Assembly: GCA_944385095.1 (NCBI GenBank)
Contig: CALWVS010000001.1
Location: 62,001-126,000 of the forward strand
Length of the DNA: 64,000 bases
Direction: 5' to 3'
Source: an uncultured Oscillospiraceae bacterium
GTDB taxonomy: Bacteria > Bacillota > Clostridia > Oscillospirales > Oscillospiraceae
Shown: positions 27,919 through 35,980 of the stretch, piece after piece
Layout of the letters: every line of letters begins with the position of its first letter
How positions within the stretch are numbered: the stretch's first letter is position 1
Program-made: the position numbers and the translations under genes
The notes under the pieces: generated by a model
Told to the model about the DNA's origin: nothing
The model's database searches: none
The model's input: only the letters and a program-made list of their open reading frames with translations

Positions 27919-28841
27919 GGTCGTGCCTCCAGTGGATAGCCCAGTTTTTGGGCTACTTTGTCATAAGTGGGAGTGGGTACTTGGTACTGTCTGCCCAGTC
28001 GAACCACTTCGAAAATTAAACCATCTACTTCTGAGGGTTTTCCAGCATCTAAATCCCGCTTGAGAGAGGTGGAAGCATCTGGGTCAAGCCCATCTTGAAT
28101 TGCCAGGCTGCGCTCCACCGGATTGGGTTGTTCTGGGAAGGGATAGCCCATGGCTGTTGCAAGATTAGAAATTTCCTGTACACAGGATTTAAAGTCTTCT
28201 CTGGGAGTGCCGGGAATCTGCATCCCGGCTACTGTTACATTGTGGTAAATGCCACAGGCAGCCATAGGGGAAACAACAGAAAATTTCAGTAAGGCATCCC
28301 GTTGAATTTGGGTGGATAATATGCCCTCAATACCACAGTCGCACAGGTCATGCTCAATTTGCTTCAACTCTGGACGCATCTCTTGGTCTGTTCGCACACC
28401 AAAGACAATGCGAAAAATATCACCGCTCATATGGATGGTACCAGGGCATTTCACCTCAGCGGCAATATAAATACACCCATCTGTCACCAGACAATCTGGC
28501 AATTCTTTTTGCAGGGTTGCACCCGTGGTAAAAATATTTAAAATAGGGATTATGATGGTTTTTGGACTGGAAATTCTCCTCAGCTCCGGTAAAATTTCTG
28601 GGATTGAGTAGCCTTTCACACAGACAAAAATCACGTCCGGTGTGTCATGATAGTGTTGGATATCGGTTGCCTGTACAGGGATAGAAAAAGAACCATGTGC
28701 CGTTTCAATAATGAGGTCTTGTTCCTGTATAGCGGACAGATGCTTCCCTCTTGCAATCAAAGTCACATCTTTTTCTCCCTGTGTCAGAAAAGCAGCCAGA
28801 CAGCCACCAGTTCCACCTGCACCATAAACGAGATACTTCAT
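27915..28841 (-). CDS. Ketopantoate reductase (PanE/ApbA) family protein
   Basis: This 308-residue NADPH-dependent reductase has GAGGTGG at residues 7-13, the ketopantoate reductase N-terminal layout (ARGKHLSAIQEQ) and VCVKGY. The C-terminal domain holds KFSVVSPMAACGIYHN and SLKRDLDAGKPSEVDGLI, the latter typical of the family. In pantothenate synthesis it would reduce 2-dehydropantoate. No panB, panC or panD is present in this window, and many family members act on other 2-oxoacids. AAGGGG precedes the ATG. It starts the PanE-NUDIX-mutarotase unit and is divergent from the T-box leader. Confidence 0.85.
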   Translation of the reverse strand: MKYLVYGAGGTGGCLAAFLTQGEKDVTLIARGKHLSAIQEQDLIIETAHGSFSIPVQATDIQHYHDTPDVIFVCVKGYSIPEILPELRRISSPKTIIIPILNIFTTGATLQKELPDCLVTDGCIYIAAEVKCPGTIHMSGDIFRIVFGVRTDQEMRPELKQIEHDLCDCGIEGILSTQIQRDALLKFSVVSPMAACGIYHNVTVAGMQIPGTPREDFKSCVQEISNLATAMGYPFPEQPNPVERSLAIQDGLDPDASTSLKRDLDAGKPSEVDGLIFEVVRLGRQYQVPTPTYDKVAQKLGYPLEARP

Positions 28842-28911
28842 CCTGTTTTCCCCTTCTTTCTATTGTCATACATTACATGAGTATACCATGAAGTTTCCAC
28901 TGAAAAAAGAA

Positions 28912-28940
28912 TTGACAAACGAGGAAATTGGGAGTAAGAT
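28912..28940 (+). promoter_or_regulatory. Sigma-A promoter of the T-box/ilv operon
   Basis: TTGACA, 17 bases, TAAGAT, immediately before the T-box leader. Confidence 0.8.
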
Positions 28941-28946
28941 TGATGA

Positions 28947-29234
28947 AACTTAAAATGCGATTCTGTTTGATTTTTGAAAGTGGCAATGACCGGGCAGTAG
29001 GCGGACGAAAGCGAATCAGAGAGGGAACGGCTGGTGAGAGTTCCCCGTAGACGTTCAAGGCTGAATCTCCCCCGTGAGCTGTTTTTCTGAACGGAGGTCA
29101 CTCTTATTAGGAAAAAACGGTGTCCCACCGTTAGAGGGGAAATGAGTGCACAGGGGAAATCTGTGAAGTTAGGTGGTACCACGGAGTAATACAGCTTCGT
29201 CCTATCGTAGGAAGATGGGATGAGGCTGTTTTTT
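28947..29234 (+). promoter_or_regulatory. T-box riboswitch (tRNA-sensing leader) of the branched-chain amino acid operon
   Basis: The leader senses uncharged tRNA and prevents termination before ilvB. The stem I features seen are AGTA (28996-28999) and the GGCTGGTGAGAG distal motif (29029-29040). GAATCTC lies at the specifier loop (29063-29069). The ACGGTG/CACCGT hairpin may be stem III. The T-box AGGTGGTACCACGG is at 29171-29184. The UGGU in the T-box pairs with an acceptor end carrying discriminator A, as in Leu, Ile and Val tRNAs. The specifier is read as CUC (Leu, 29067-29069) or AUC (Ile, 29065-29067), and I cannot choose between them. Confidence 0.93.
29192..29234 (+). terminator. Regulated terminator of the T-box leader
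   Basis: A 15-bp stem including three G-U pairs (CAGCTTCGTCCTATC / GATGGGATGAGGCTG) ends in TTTTTT. Its 5' arm follows directly from the T-box sequence, so antiterminator and terminator are mutually exclusive. Confidence 0.85.
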
Positions 29235-29261
29235 GTTATGTCGTATGGAGGTGGAGCAGGG

Positions 29262-30890
29262 ATGAATGGAGCACAGGCACTGGTGGAAAGTCTGCTGAGA
29301 GAGCAGGTAGAGCACATTTTTGGATATGCAGGAGCCACCATCTGCCCTACAGTGGATGCATTGAAGGAACATCCTGAGATTGGATATACATTGGTGAGAA
29401 CAGAGCAAAATGCAGGGCATATGGCATCTGGTTATGCCAGAATTAGCGGAAAAGTGGGGGTATGCATGGTCACATCTGGACCAGGAGCCACCAATTTGAT
29501 TACGGGAATTGCCACCGCCTATATGGACTCCATTCCCATGGTTGCTATCACAGGGCAGGTACCCAGCCACCTGTTGGGACGAGATATTTTCCAGGAAGTG
29601 GATATCACAGGTGCGGTTGCTCCCTTTTCCAAGCACAGCTATTTGATTAAGGATGCAAACCAGATTCCCCGTGTGGTGAAAGAGGCATTCCACATCGCCT
29701 CTACTGGCAGACCGGGACCTGTGCTGATTGATATTCCCATTGATATCCAAACACAGGAATTAAAAGAATTTTCCTATCCAGAGGAAGTAAATATACGGGG
29801 TTATAAGCCCAGTGTGCGGGGAAATGAACTGCAAATTAAACGGGTCATAGATGCCATTGCCAGAGCCAAACAACCTCTGATTTGTGCAGGTGGTGGTGTG
29901 TGGCTGGCAAATGCAAAGCAGGAGTTGCTGGAACTTGCAGAGCAGTCAGCCATTCCTGTGGTGAAAACCATGATGGGACTTTCCATTATGCCCACTGACC
30001 ACCCCCTCAATATGGGGATGATTGGTGCCCATGGCAACCACTGTGCCAATCAGGCACTGGCAAAGGCGGATTTGCTGATTATGGTGGGTACAAGAGCGGC
30101 AGACCGGGCCATGGTGGACCCCAGAGAAATTCAGCGGAGAATGGCCACCATCCACATTGATGTGGACCCAGCAGAAATCGGGAAAAATATGCAGGCAGCC
30201 ATTCCACTGGTGGGAGATGTGAAGGTAATTTTACAGCAGATTTTGGAGAAGCAGGCACCTGTAACAGATTCTGCTGCATGGCTGGAACAGCTGCGGGATT
30301 ATCGCAAAGCGGAGTTAAACCGCACATTCCCCCATCAGGATGGCTATGTATTCCCAGGCACCATGTTGCGTACACTGGGCAAGAAGCTACAGGATGATGC
30401 AGTGGTCAGTGTAGACGTTGGACAAAATCAAATTTTTACCTGCAAGTATCTGCCTCAGAAAAATGGTCGTTTTCTCACCAGCGGTGGACTGGGAACCATG
30501 GGATATGCCCTGCCGGCTGCCATTGGGGCAAAGATTGCTGCACCAAAGAAACAGAATATTGTCATCTGTGGAGATGGTTCATTCCAGATGGCGATGAATG
30601 AGTTGTCTGCCATTCGGGCAGCCAATCTGGACATTAAAATTGTATTGTTGCGCAATCAGGTACTGGGACTTGTACATCAAATTCAAAATGTACCACCTTA
30701 TCATGGTCCTTTTGGTGTGGCATTGGATGGCTCCCCTGATTTTGCAGCGTTGGCAGCCGCCTACCAGATTCCCAGTTTGTATGTCAATGATGAGACAAAG
30801 CTGGATGAAGTGTTGGGTGACTTTTTGTCCAGACAGGGGAGCTGTCTGTTGATTTGTGAAGTGAATCCAAATGTAAGTACCAATGACTGA
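29262..30890 (+). CDS. ilvB: Acetolactate synthase large subunit-like, divergent copy
   Basis: This ThDP enzyme of 542 residues is of the type that condenses pyruvate to acetolactate. It has the catalytic Glu48 (VRTEQNAGHM), TSGPGATNLITGIATAYMDSIP and the ThDP/Mg motif starting GDGSFQMAMNE. It lacks the RQWQ tryptophan motif of canonical enzymes, reading LGLVHQIQNVPPYHG there, and is slightly shorter. It keeps the associated small subunit gene next door. ATG 29262 follows GGAGGTGG. The longer ORF start at 29220 lies inside the terminator stem and is rejected. Altered substrate choice is possible. Confidence 0.85.
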   Translation: MNGAQALVESLLREQVEHIFGYAGATICPTVDALKEHPEIGYTLVRTEQNAGHMASGYARISGKVGVCMVTSGPGATNLITGIATAYMDSIPMVAITGQVPSHLLGRDIFQEVDITGAVAPFSKHSYLIKDANQIPRVVKEAFHIASTGRPGPVLIDIPIDIQTQELKEFSYPEEVNIRGYKPSVRGNELQIKRVIDAIARAKQPLICAGGGVWLANAKQELLELAEQSAIPVVKTMMGLSIMPTDHPLNMGMIGAHGNHCANQALAKADLLIMVGTRAADRAMVDPREIQRRMATIHIDVDPAEIGKNMQAAIPLVGDVKVILQQILEKQAPVTDSAAWLEQLRDYRKAELNRTFPHQDGYVFPGTMLRTLGKKLQDDAVVSVDVGQNQIFTCKYLPQKNGRFLTSGGLGTMGYALPAAIGAKIAAPKKQNIVICGDGSFQMAMNELSAIRAANLDIKIVLLRNQVLGLVHQIQNVPPYHGPFGVALDGSPDFAALAAAYQIPSLYVNDETKLDEVLGDFLSRQGSCLLICEVNPNVSTND

Positions 30891-30903
30891 GGGAGGGGAG
30901 AGG

Positions 30904-31389
30904 ATGAAGCAGACCATTTCTGTACTGGTAGAGAATCAGGCAGGCGTTTTGAACCGCATTACAGGCTTATTTTCCCGCCGTGCCTTCAACATTGAATCTT
31001 TGGCAGTAGGTGTGACCGATGACCCCACCGTTTCCAGAATCACCATTATTGTGGACAGTGGCAACAGTGTGGTGGAGCAGGTGGAAAAGCAACTGAATAA
31101 ACTCATTGAGGTTATTAAGGTGCGAACTCTGGAGGAAACTGCCATGATTGGGCGTGAATTGATTTTGCTCAAGGTCAACGCCAATCATAAGACAAGACAG
31201 GATATTATGACCATCTGTGAGATTATGGGGGCAAAGGTGGATGATATATCCCCCAGTTCCATGACATTGGAACTATCTGATACCCCCGACCGAATTGAGA
31301 CCTTTGAAGCCCTCATGCGTCCCTTCTGTATTTTAGAAGAGGTACGCACAGGTGTAATTGCCCTGCAAAAAGGGGGAGGCAAAATCTAA
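30904..31389 (+). CDS. ilvN: Acetolactate synthase small (regulatory) subunit, copy 1
   Basis: This 161-residue ACT-domain protein binds valine and controls the large subunit. The ACT start MKQTISVLVENQAGVLNRITGLFSRRAFNIESL is typical, and the second domain (from about 80) includes LILLKVNANHKTRQDI. It lies 13 bases after the first ilvB-like gene, behind GGGAGGGG. The length equals typical IlvH/IlvN (about 160). Confidence 0.93.
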   Translation: MKQTISVLVENQAGVLNRITGLFSRRAFNIESLAVGVTDDPTVSRITIIVDSGNSVVEQVEKQLNKLIEVIKVRTLEETAMIGRELILLKVNANHKTRQDIMTICEIMGAKVDDISPSSMTLELSDTPDRIETFEALMRPFCILEEVRTGVIALQKGGGKI

Positions 31390-31432
31390 TGGTGGGTTTG
31401 TCCGTGAGAAAGACAAGGAGTGAGGCAACGGC

Positions 31433-33136
31433 ATGAAGGTAAGAGCAACACAGGCAATTTTGGAATGTCTGCTGGAACAGGATGTAGATACTGTGTTTGG
31501 CTATCCCGGTGGTACTATTTTGAACTTATATGATGAGTTATACCACTATCAAGATAAAATCAAGCATATTTTGACTGCCCACGAGCAGGGAGCCTCCCAT
31601 GCAGCGGACGGGTATGCCCGTTCCACTGGAAAAGTGGGGGTGTGTTTTGCCACTTCTGGTCCTGGTGCAACCAATTTGACCACAGGGATTGCTACCGCCT
31701 ATATGGATTCCTCCCCGGTTGTCTTTATCACCTGCAATGTCAGTGAGGAACTTCTGGGTCGGGACTCTTTTCAAGAAGTGGATATTACAGGCATTGCAAT
31801 GCCCATTACAAAGGCGACCTATTTGGTACGGGACCCACAGACCATTCCAGATGTGATGCGGCAGGCGTTTGCAGTGGCGGCAACCGGTCGCCCCGGACCT
31901 GTTCTCATTGATTTTTTGAAAAATGTAACTGCGCTCAATGTGATGATTGACTATGAGTTCATTCCATGGACAGAAAACCGCAATACTGACAGCATTCGAG
32001 AATTGGCAGTGAGTCATGGGCTGAAAGCACCAGAACCAGACCTCAATGACATTGAGACACTGGTGGACTTGATTGCACAGGCAGAGAAACCACTGCTCAT
32101 CTGTGGTGGTGGTGTAGTCCGTGGACGAGCACATGAGCAATTTCGGGAATTTGCAGAAAAGATGGATGCACCAGTTGCCATTACCGTTATGGGTGGCGGT
32201 GGATTCCCTGGGGCACACCCTTTGACCACTGGCATGATTGGTATGCACGGCACACAGGCATCCAATGTGGCATGCAATACCTGTGATTTGCTCATAGCTG
32301 TGGGGTGTCGTTTTTCAGACCGTGTGGCACTAAAGCCAGCAACCTTTGCGCAGCAGGCAAAAATAGTGCATATTGACATTGACCGCTCAGAAATTGATAA
32401 AAATGTGCGGACAGACCACCATATTATTGGTTCTGCCAAACGGGTACTGGCTGAATTAAATCAGCGGCTTCCTCAATATCATAGGACAGAGTGGAAGGGG
32501 CAGATTCTGTCTCTGTTGGAGGACCAACAGATTGATGAGCAGGATAAACTGACACCCAGTCAGGTGTTGGATGCCATTGAACAGGCAGTTCCAGAGGGCA
32601 GTATTGTGGCAACCGATGTGGGACAGCATCAGATGTGGTCGATTCAGCACTTCCACTTCCAGTATCCTGGGCAGCTCCTGACCAGTGGTGGATTTGGGAC
32701 CATGGGGTTTGGATTGGGTGCAGCCATTGGAGCCAAAGTGGGCAACCCTGATAAAGTGGTGATTCATACCACTGGGGATGGCTGTTTTCGGATGAACTGC
32801 CATGAGCTGGCTACGGTACAATACTATAATCTGCCCATTATTACAGTAGTATTTAATAATGGCACATTGGGCATGGTGCGCCAGTGGCAGCACCTGATTT
32901 ATCAGGAACACTATTCACAGACTACACTGGACAGGGCACCAGATTTTGTAAAGCTGGCAGAGGCGTATGGCTTGAAAGGCAGACGAGTGACCAATCGTCA
33001 GGAGATGAAAGAGGCGATGGAGGAAGCGTTGACCTGTGGCTGTGGCTATGTGATTGACTGCATGATTGATATGGATGAAATGGTGCGTCCTATGGTACCT
33101 GGTGGCGCACATATTACAGATTTTCTGCTGAAATAG
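31433..33136 (+). CDS. ilvB: Acetolactate synthase large subunit (canonical)
   Basis: This ThDP- and FAD-dependent enzyme makes 2-acetolactate from pyruvate and 2-aceto-2-hydroxybutyrate from pyruvate plus 2-oxobutyrate, for Val/Leu and Ile synthesis. The 567 residues show GYPGGTI, Glu51 (TAHEQGASH) and GPGATNLTTGIA. GDGCFRMNCHE and VVFNNGTLGMVRQWQHL follow, with the conserved Trp. It is the full catabolic-independent, biosynthetic type. AAGGAGTGAGG precedes ATG 31433. It is the second large subunit in the operon. Confidence 0.96.
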   Translation: MKVRATQAILECLLEQDVDTVFGYPGGTILNLYDELYHYQDKIKHILTAHEQGASHAADGYARSTGKVGVCFATSGPGATNLTTGIATAYMDSSPVVFITCNVSEELLGRDSFQEVDITGIAMPITKATYLVRDPQTIPDVMRQAFAVAATGRPGPVLIDFLKNVTALNVMIDYEFIPWTENRNTDSIRELAVSHGLKAPEPDLNDIETLVDLIAQAEKPLLICGGGVVRGRAHEQFREFAEKMDAPVAITVMGGGGFPGAHPLTTGMIGMHGTQASNVACNTCDLLIAVGCRFSDRVALKPATFAQQAKIVHIDIDRSEIDKNVRTDHHIIGSAKRVLAELNQRLPQYHRTEWKGQILSLLEDQQIDEQDKLTPSQVLDAIEQAVPEGSIVATDVGQHQMWSIQHFHFQYPGQLLTSGGFGTMGFGLGAAIGAKVGNPDKVVIHTTGDGCFRMNCHELATVQYYNLPIITVVFNNGTLGMVRQWQHLIYQEHYSQTTLDRAPDFVKLAEAYGLKGRRVTNRQEMKEAMEEALTCGCGYVIDCMIDMDEMVRPMVPGGAHITDFLLK

Positions 33137-33147
33137 GGGGGAGCGGT

Positions 33148-33717
33148 ATGAAACGAACAGAATTTGATACCCAGAAAAAATATTATACCCTCTCTCTGCT
33201 GGTGCAGGATATTCCAGGTGTGCTTAGTCAGGTGGCACGGCTGTTTTCGAGAAAGGGTTACAACATTGAATCCATTGTTTCAGGCGAAAGCAACCACCCC
33301 GGGCAGACCAGAATTACCATTGTCATTAAAGGCGATGAACTGATGGTCAACCAGATTGCTGCCCAGTGTCGGAAGCTGATTCCAGTACAGGTGGTAAAAA
33401 TTTTGGAGGAGGACACCTCTGTCCAGAGGGAGACCGCTCTGATTAAGGTGATGGCAGTGGACCGCACCACCAGAGATGAGGTCATTCAGATTGCCAATAT
33501 TTTTAGGGCAAATATCATTGATGTAAGCCGTGAAACTTTGACTGTGGCAGCCTTTGGAGACCATGCTAAAATCAAGGCACTGATTAAGTTGCTGGGTGAT
33601 TTTGGAATTCTGGAAATGGCAAAGACAGGGACACTGGCAATCGAGCGAGGGCGCAGTTCCATCTACGATGAAAGTAAGCTGCGTGAGGAATACAATTACA
33701 GTAAGAATGTATTGTAA
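33148..33717 (+). CDS. ilvN: Acetolactate synthase small subunit, copy 2
   Basis: This 189-residue regulatory subunit has an ACT domain (KKYYTLSLLVQDIPGVLSQVARLFSRKGYNIESI). The C-terminal domain contains TALIKVMAVDRTTRDEVIQIANIFRANIIDVS. It is longer than copy 1 at both ends, with a 14-residue N-terminal lead and a basic/polar tail ending KLREEYNYSKNVL. It starts 11 bases after ilvB behind GGGGGGAG, so it is translated with the canonical large subunit. Confidence 0.94.
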   Translation: MKRTEFDTQKKYYTLSLLVQDIPGVLSQVARLFSRKGYNIESIVSGESNHPGQTRITIVIKGDELMVNQIAAQCRKLIPVQVVKILEEDTSVQRETALIKVMAVDRTTRDEVIQIANIFRANIIDVSRETLTVAAFGDHAKIKALIKLLGDFGILEMAKTGTLAIERGRSSIYDESKLREEYNYSKNVL

Positions 33718-33791
33718 TTTGGTCTATGAAACAGGCATTTGCCTGAGTTGAATAGAAAATAAGGAAACAAATTTGAAGGAGTGTATTACCA

Positions 33792-34811
33792 ATGGCAAAG
33801 ATGTACTACGCAAAGGACTGTGATATCAACTATCTCAATGGCAAGAAAATTGCCATTATTGGCTACGGCTCTCAGGGGCATGCACATGCACTGAACTTGA
33901 AGGATTCCGGCTGTGATGTGTGTGTGGGTCTGCGCGCAGGTTCTAAGAACTGGGAGAATGCAGAGAAGGCAGGTCTGAAGGTGATGACCATTGCAGAGGC
34001 TGCCAAGTGGGGCGACCTGATTATGATTCTGGTCAACGATGAAGTACAGGCTGATGTCTATAAAAAGGAGATTGCCCCCAATCTGGAGGCTGGCAATGTG
34101 CTGATGTTTGCCCACGGCTTCAACATCCACTTTAAGCAGATTCAGCCCCCAGCTGATGTGGATGTGGTCATGATTGCCCCCAAGGGTCCTGGTCACACTG
34201 TCCGCAGCCAGTATGTGGCTGGTAAGGGTGTGCCCTGCCTGATTGCTGTGGAGCAGAATCCCTCCGGCAATGCCTACAAGCTGGGTCTTGCCTATGCTGC
34301 TGGTATCGGTGGTGCCCGTGGCGGTGTGATGGAGACCACCTTCCAGGATGAGACAGAGACTGACCTGTTTGGTGAGCAGGCTGTGCTGTGTGGCGGTGTC
34401 GTTGAACTGATGAAGCTGGGCTTTGAGACACTGGTTGAGGCAGGTTATGCCCCTGAAAATGCTTACTTTGAGTGCATCCATGAGATGAAGCTCATCATTG
34501 ACCTCATCAACAAGGGTGGCGTGGCTATGATGAACTACTCCATTTCTGATACCGCTGAGTATGGTGAGTATGTATCCGGTCCCCGTATTCTGCCCTATGA
34601 GGAGACCAAGAAGAACATGAAGGCAGTGCTGACTGACATTCAGGACGGCGTGTTTGCTGGCAAGTGGATTGCAGAGAACAAGAATGGTCGTACCTTCTTC
34701 AATGCAAAGCGTGCCCAACTGGCAAAGCACCAGATGGAGACTGTGGGTGCAGAGCTGCGTAAAAATATGCTGTGGGGCGATGATACCGACCCTGATACTG
34801 CATCTAACTAA
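33792..34811 (+). CDS. ilvC: Ketol-acid reductoisomerase, class I
   Basis: It isomerises and reduces acetolactate to 2,3-dihydroxyisovalerate. The 339-residue length is that of class I enzymes. It shows [17 protein letters not shown], and the cofactor loop GLRAGSKNW contains Arg and Ser residues that favour [17 protein letters not shown], the Mg ligands in [12 protein letters not shown] and the C-terminal knotted domain ([13 protein letters not shown]) are also present. GAAGGAG precedes the ATG. It is the last gene of the T-box operon. Codon use is strongly biased, which suggests high expression. Confidence 0.98.
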   Translation: MAKMYYAKDCDINYLNGKKIAIIGYGSQGHAHALNLKDSGCDVCVGLRAGSKNWENAEKAGLKVMTIAEAAKWGDLIMILVNDEVQADVYKKEIAPNLEAGNVLMFAHGFNIHFKQIQPPADVDVVMIAPKGPGHTVRSQYVAGKGVPCLIAVEQNPSGNAYKLGLAYAAGIGGARGGVMETTFQDETETDLFGEQAVLCGGVVELMKLGFETLVEAGYAPENAYFECIHEMKLIIDLINKGGVAMMNYSISDTAEYGEYVSGPRILPYEETKKNMKAVLTDIQDGVFAGKWIAENKNGRTFFNAKRAQLAKHQMETVGAELRKNMLWGDDTDPDTASN

Positions 34812-34821
34812 ATCAAATTTT

Positions 34822-34851
34822 TACCCCACCAAATGGTGGGGTATTTTTTTT
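34822..34851 (+). terminator. Intrinsic terminator of the ilv operon
   Basis: TACCCCACC and GGTGGGGTA form a short-loop hairpin followed by eight T. Confidence 0.92.
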
Positions 34852-34860
34852 ATAAATGAG

Positions 34861-34889
34861 TTGCATTATGGAACATTTTCGGATATACT
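34861..34889 (+). promoter_or_regulatory. Sigma-A promoter of the DUF4234/DUF2752 pair
   Basis: TTGCAT, 17 bases, TATACT, 28 bases upstream of the DUF4234 gene start. Confidence 0.7.
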
Positions 34890-34917
34890 GAGACGAACAA
34901 AGAAAGGAGAGTTTATT

Positions 34918-35265
34918 ATGGTAAGACCACGCAGTGTTGCTTTGTGCATCGTTTTAAGTATTGTAACCTGTGGCATCTATGGTTTATATTGGATTGCTTG
35001 CCTCAATGATGATATTAACGAGGTGACAGGGAATACTGGTACGTCTGGTTTGATGGTGGTGCTGTTTTCCTTTATCACCTGCGGTATCTACTTCATCTAT
35101 TGGGGTTACAAGATGGGAGACATTCTGGACAGAAACCGGATTCAGTACAAAGTTCCTACCGGTTCTTTGCCCATCGTTTTTCTGTTGCTGAATCTCTTTG
35201 GGCTGGGTATTGTCTCACTGGCACTGATGCAGAACGAAGTAAACCATTATAGCCCAACTGTATGA
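34918..35265 (+). CDS. DUF4234-type small membrane protein
   Basis: This 115-residue protein has three or so hydrophobic segments: VALCIVLSIVTCGIYGLYWI, LMVVLFSFITCGIYFIYWGY and LPIVFLLLNLFGLGIVSLAL. The repeated TCGIY..YW pattern, with a charged LNDDINEVTG linker, fits the DUF4234 family. No function is established. ATG 34918 follows AAAGGAGAG. The longer in-frame ORF from 34654 runs through the ilvC gene and terminator and is rejected. It overlaps the next gene by 4 bases. Confidence 0.85.
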   Translation: MVRPRSVALCIVLSIVTCGIYGLYWIACLNDDINEVTGNTGTSGLMVVLFSFITCGIYFIYWGYKMGDILDRNRIQYKVPTGSLPIVFLLLNLFGLGIVSLALMQNEVNHYSPTV

Positions 35266-35636
35266 GGAAAAGGGTACAACATGTAATAGGAGTAGCAACG
35301 GCTATTTTCCTATTGGGGCTTGGCTATGCCAGTTGGATTTGGAACACTGGCATAGCCATTCCCTGTTTTTTTCATAAAATGACAGGGTTACAGTGTCCTG
35401 GTTGTGGTGTTACCCGCATGTGCCTAGCACTGCTGCAACTGGATTTTGCAGGGGCATGGCGAGCAAATGCAGGGCTTTTTCTGTTATCCCCTCTACTCAT
35501 ATGGGCACTGTGGAATGCTGCCATACAATATATAAAAAGAGGTCGTTTTTGTCTCAACCCAAAGGGAGAACGGCTTGTTTTTGTGGCAGTTGTGTATCTT
35601 GTGGTCTGGGGATTGCTCAGAAATTTCTTATTGTAA
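35262..35636 (+). CDS. DUF2752-type membrane protein
   Basis: The 124-residue protein has an N-terminal membrane segment, then the family motif QCPGCGVTRMCLALLQ (residues about 44-59). Two more helices follow (GLFLLSPLLIWALWNAAI and LVFVAVVYLVVWGLL). DUF2752 proteins are small membrane proteins of unknown role; the CPGCG-TR motif might bind metal or act in redox. Overlap ATGA with the DUF4234 gene suggests coupled translation and a joint function. Confidence 0.85.
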   Translation: MRKRVQHVIGVATAIFLLGLGYASWIWNTGIAIPCFFHKMTGLQCPGCGVTRMCLALLQLDFAGAWRANAGLFLLSPLLIWALWNAAIQYIKRGRFCLNPKGERLVFVAVVYLVVWGLLRNFLL

Positions 35637-35841
35637 TGGATAGGATATTGACAATCAGACAGGATGAAATCCAAAATGTTTGTCTCTTTTGGTTGTAATC
35701 TGGAGAGATTGCAAGAAAACAGAACCATCCAAATTGCCATTTTATAAAATCTTAATAAATATGGAGAAAACAGGGAGGAAAGGGAGAAAAATGACGGGAA
35801 ATATGCAATGTTACGGTTATGTTACAAATGGGAAAACCCCG

Positions 35842-35873
35842 TTGACTTTTGCTGTGGGGTCTGGTAGTATAAT
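35842..35873 (+). promoter_or_regulatory. Promoter of the SLH protein gene
   Basis: In the 344-base gap 35637-35980, TTGACT is followed after 17 bases by TAGTAT, which overlaps TATAAT at 35868-35873. Nothing else recognisable, apart from the leader stem below, lies in this gap. Confidence 0.6.
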
Positions 35874-35922
35874 GCCACGATGAGTTGAGCTGCGACTCTG
35901 CTTCATCGAAACAGTTTTAGAT

Positions 35923-35958
35923 ATGGTTTCTCAGTCTTGACTAGGACTGACAAACCAC
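35923..35958 (+). promoter_or_regulatory. Leader stem-loop before the SLH protein gene
   Basis: TGGTTT..AGTC pairs with GACT..AAACCA in the roughly 105-base leader, ending just before the AAGGAGGAA ribosome binding site. Such stems stabilise mRNAs of abundant surface proteins; that role is inferred. Confidence 0.5.
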
Positions 35959-35980
35959 GATATTTAAGGAGGAAATTCCA

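Noticed and set aside
29065..29068. Serine UCU as the T-box specifier
   Set aside because: It would follow from strict spacing after GAA, but the T-box UGGU pairs with a discriminator A. Serine tRNAs normally carry G there, and the genes controlled are for branched-chain amino acids.
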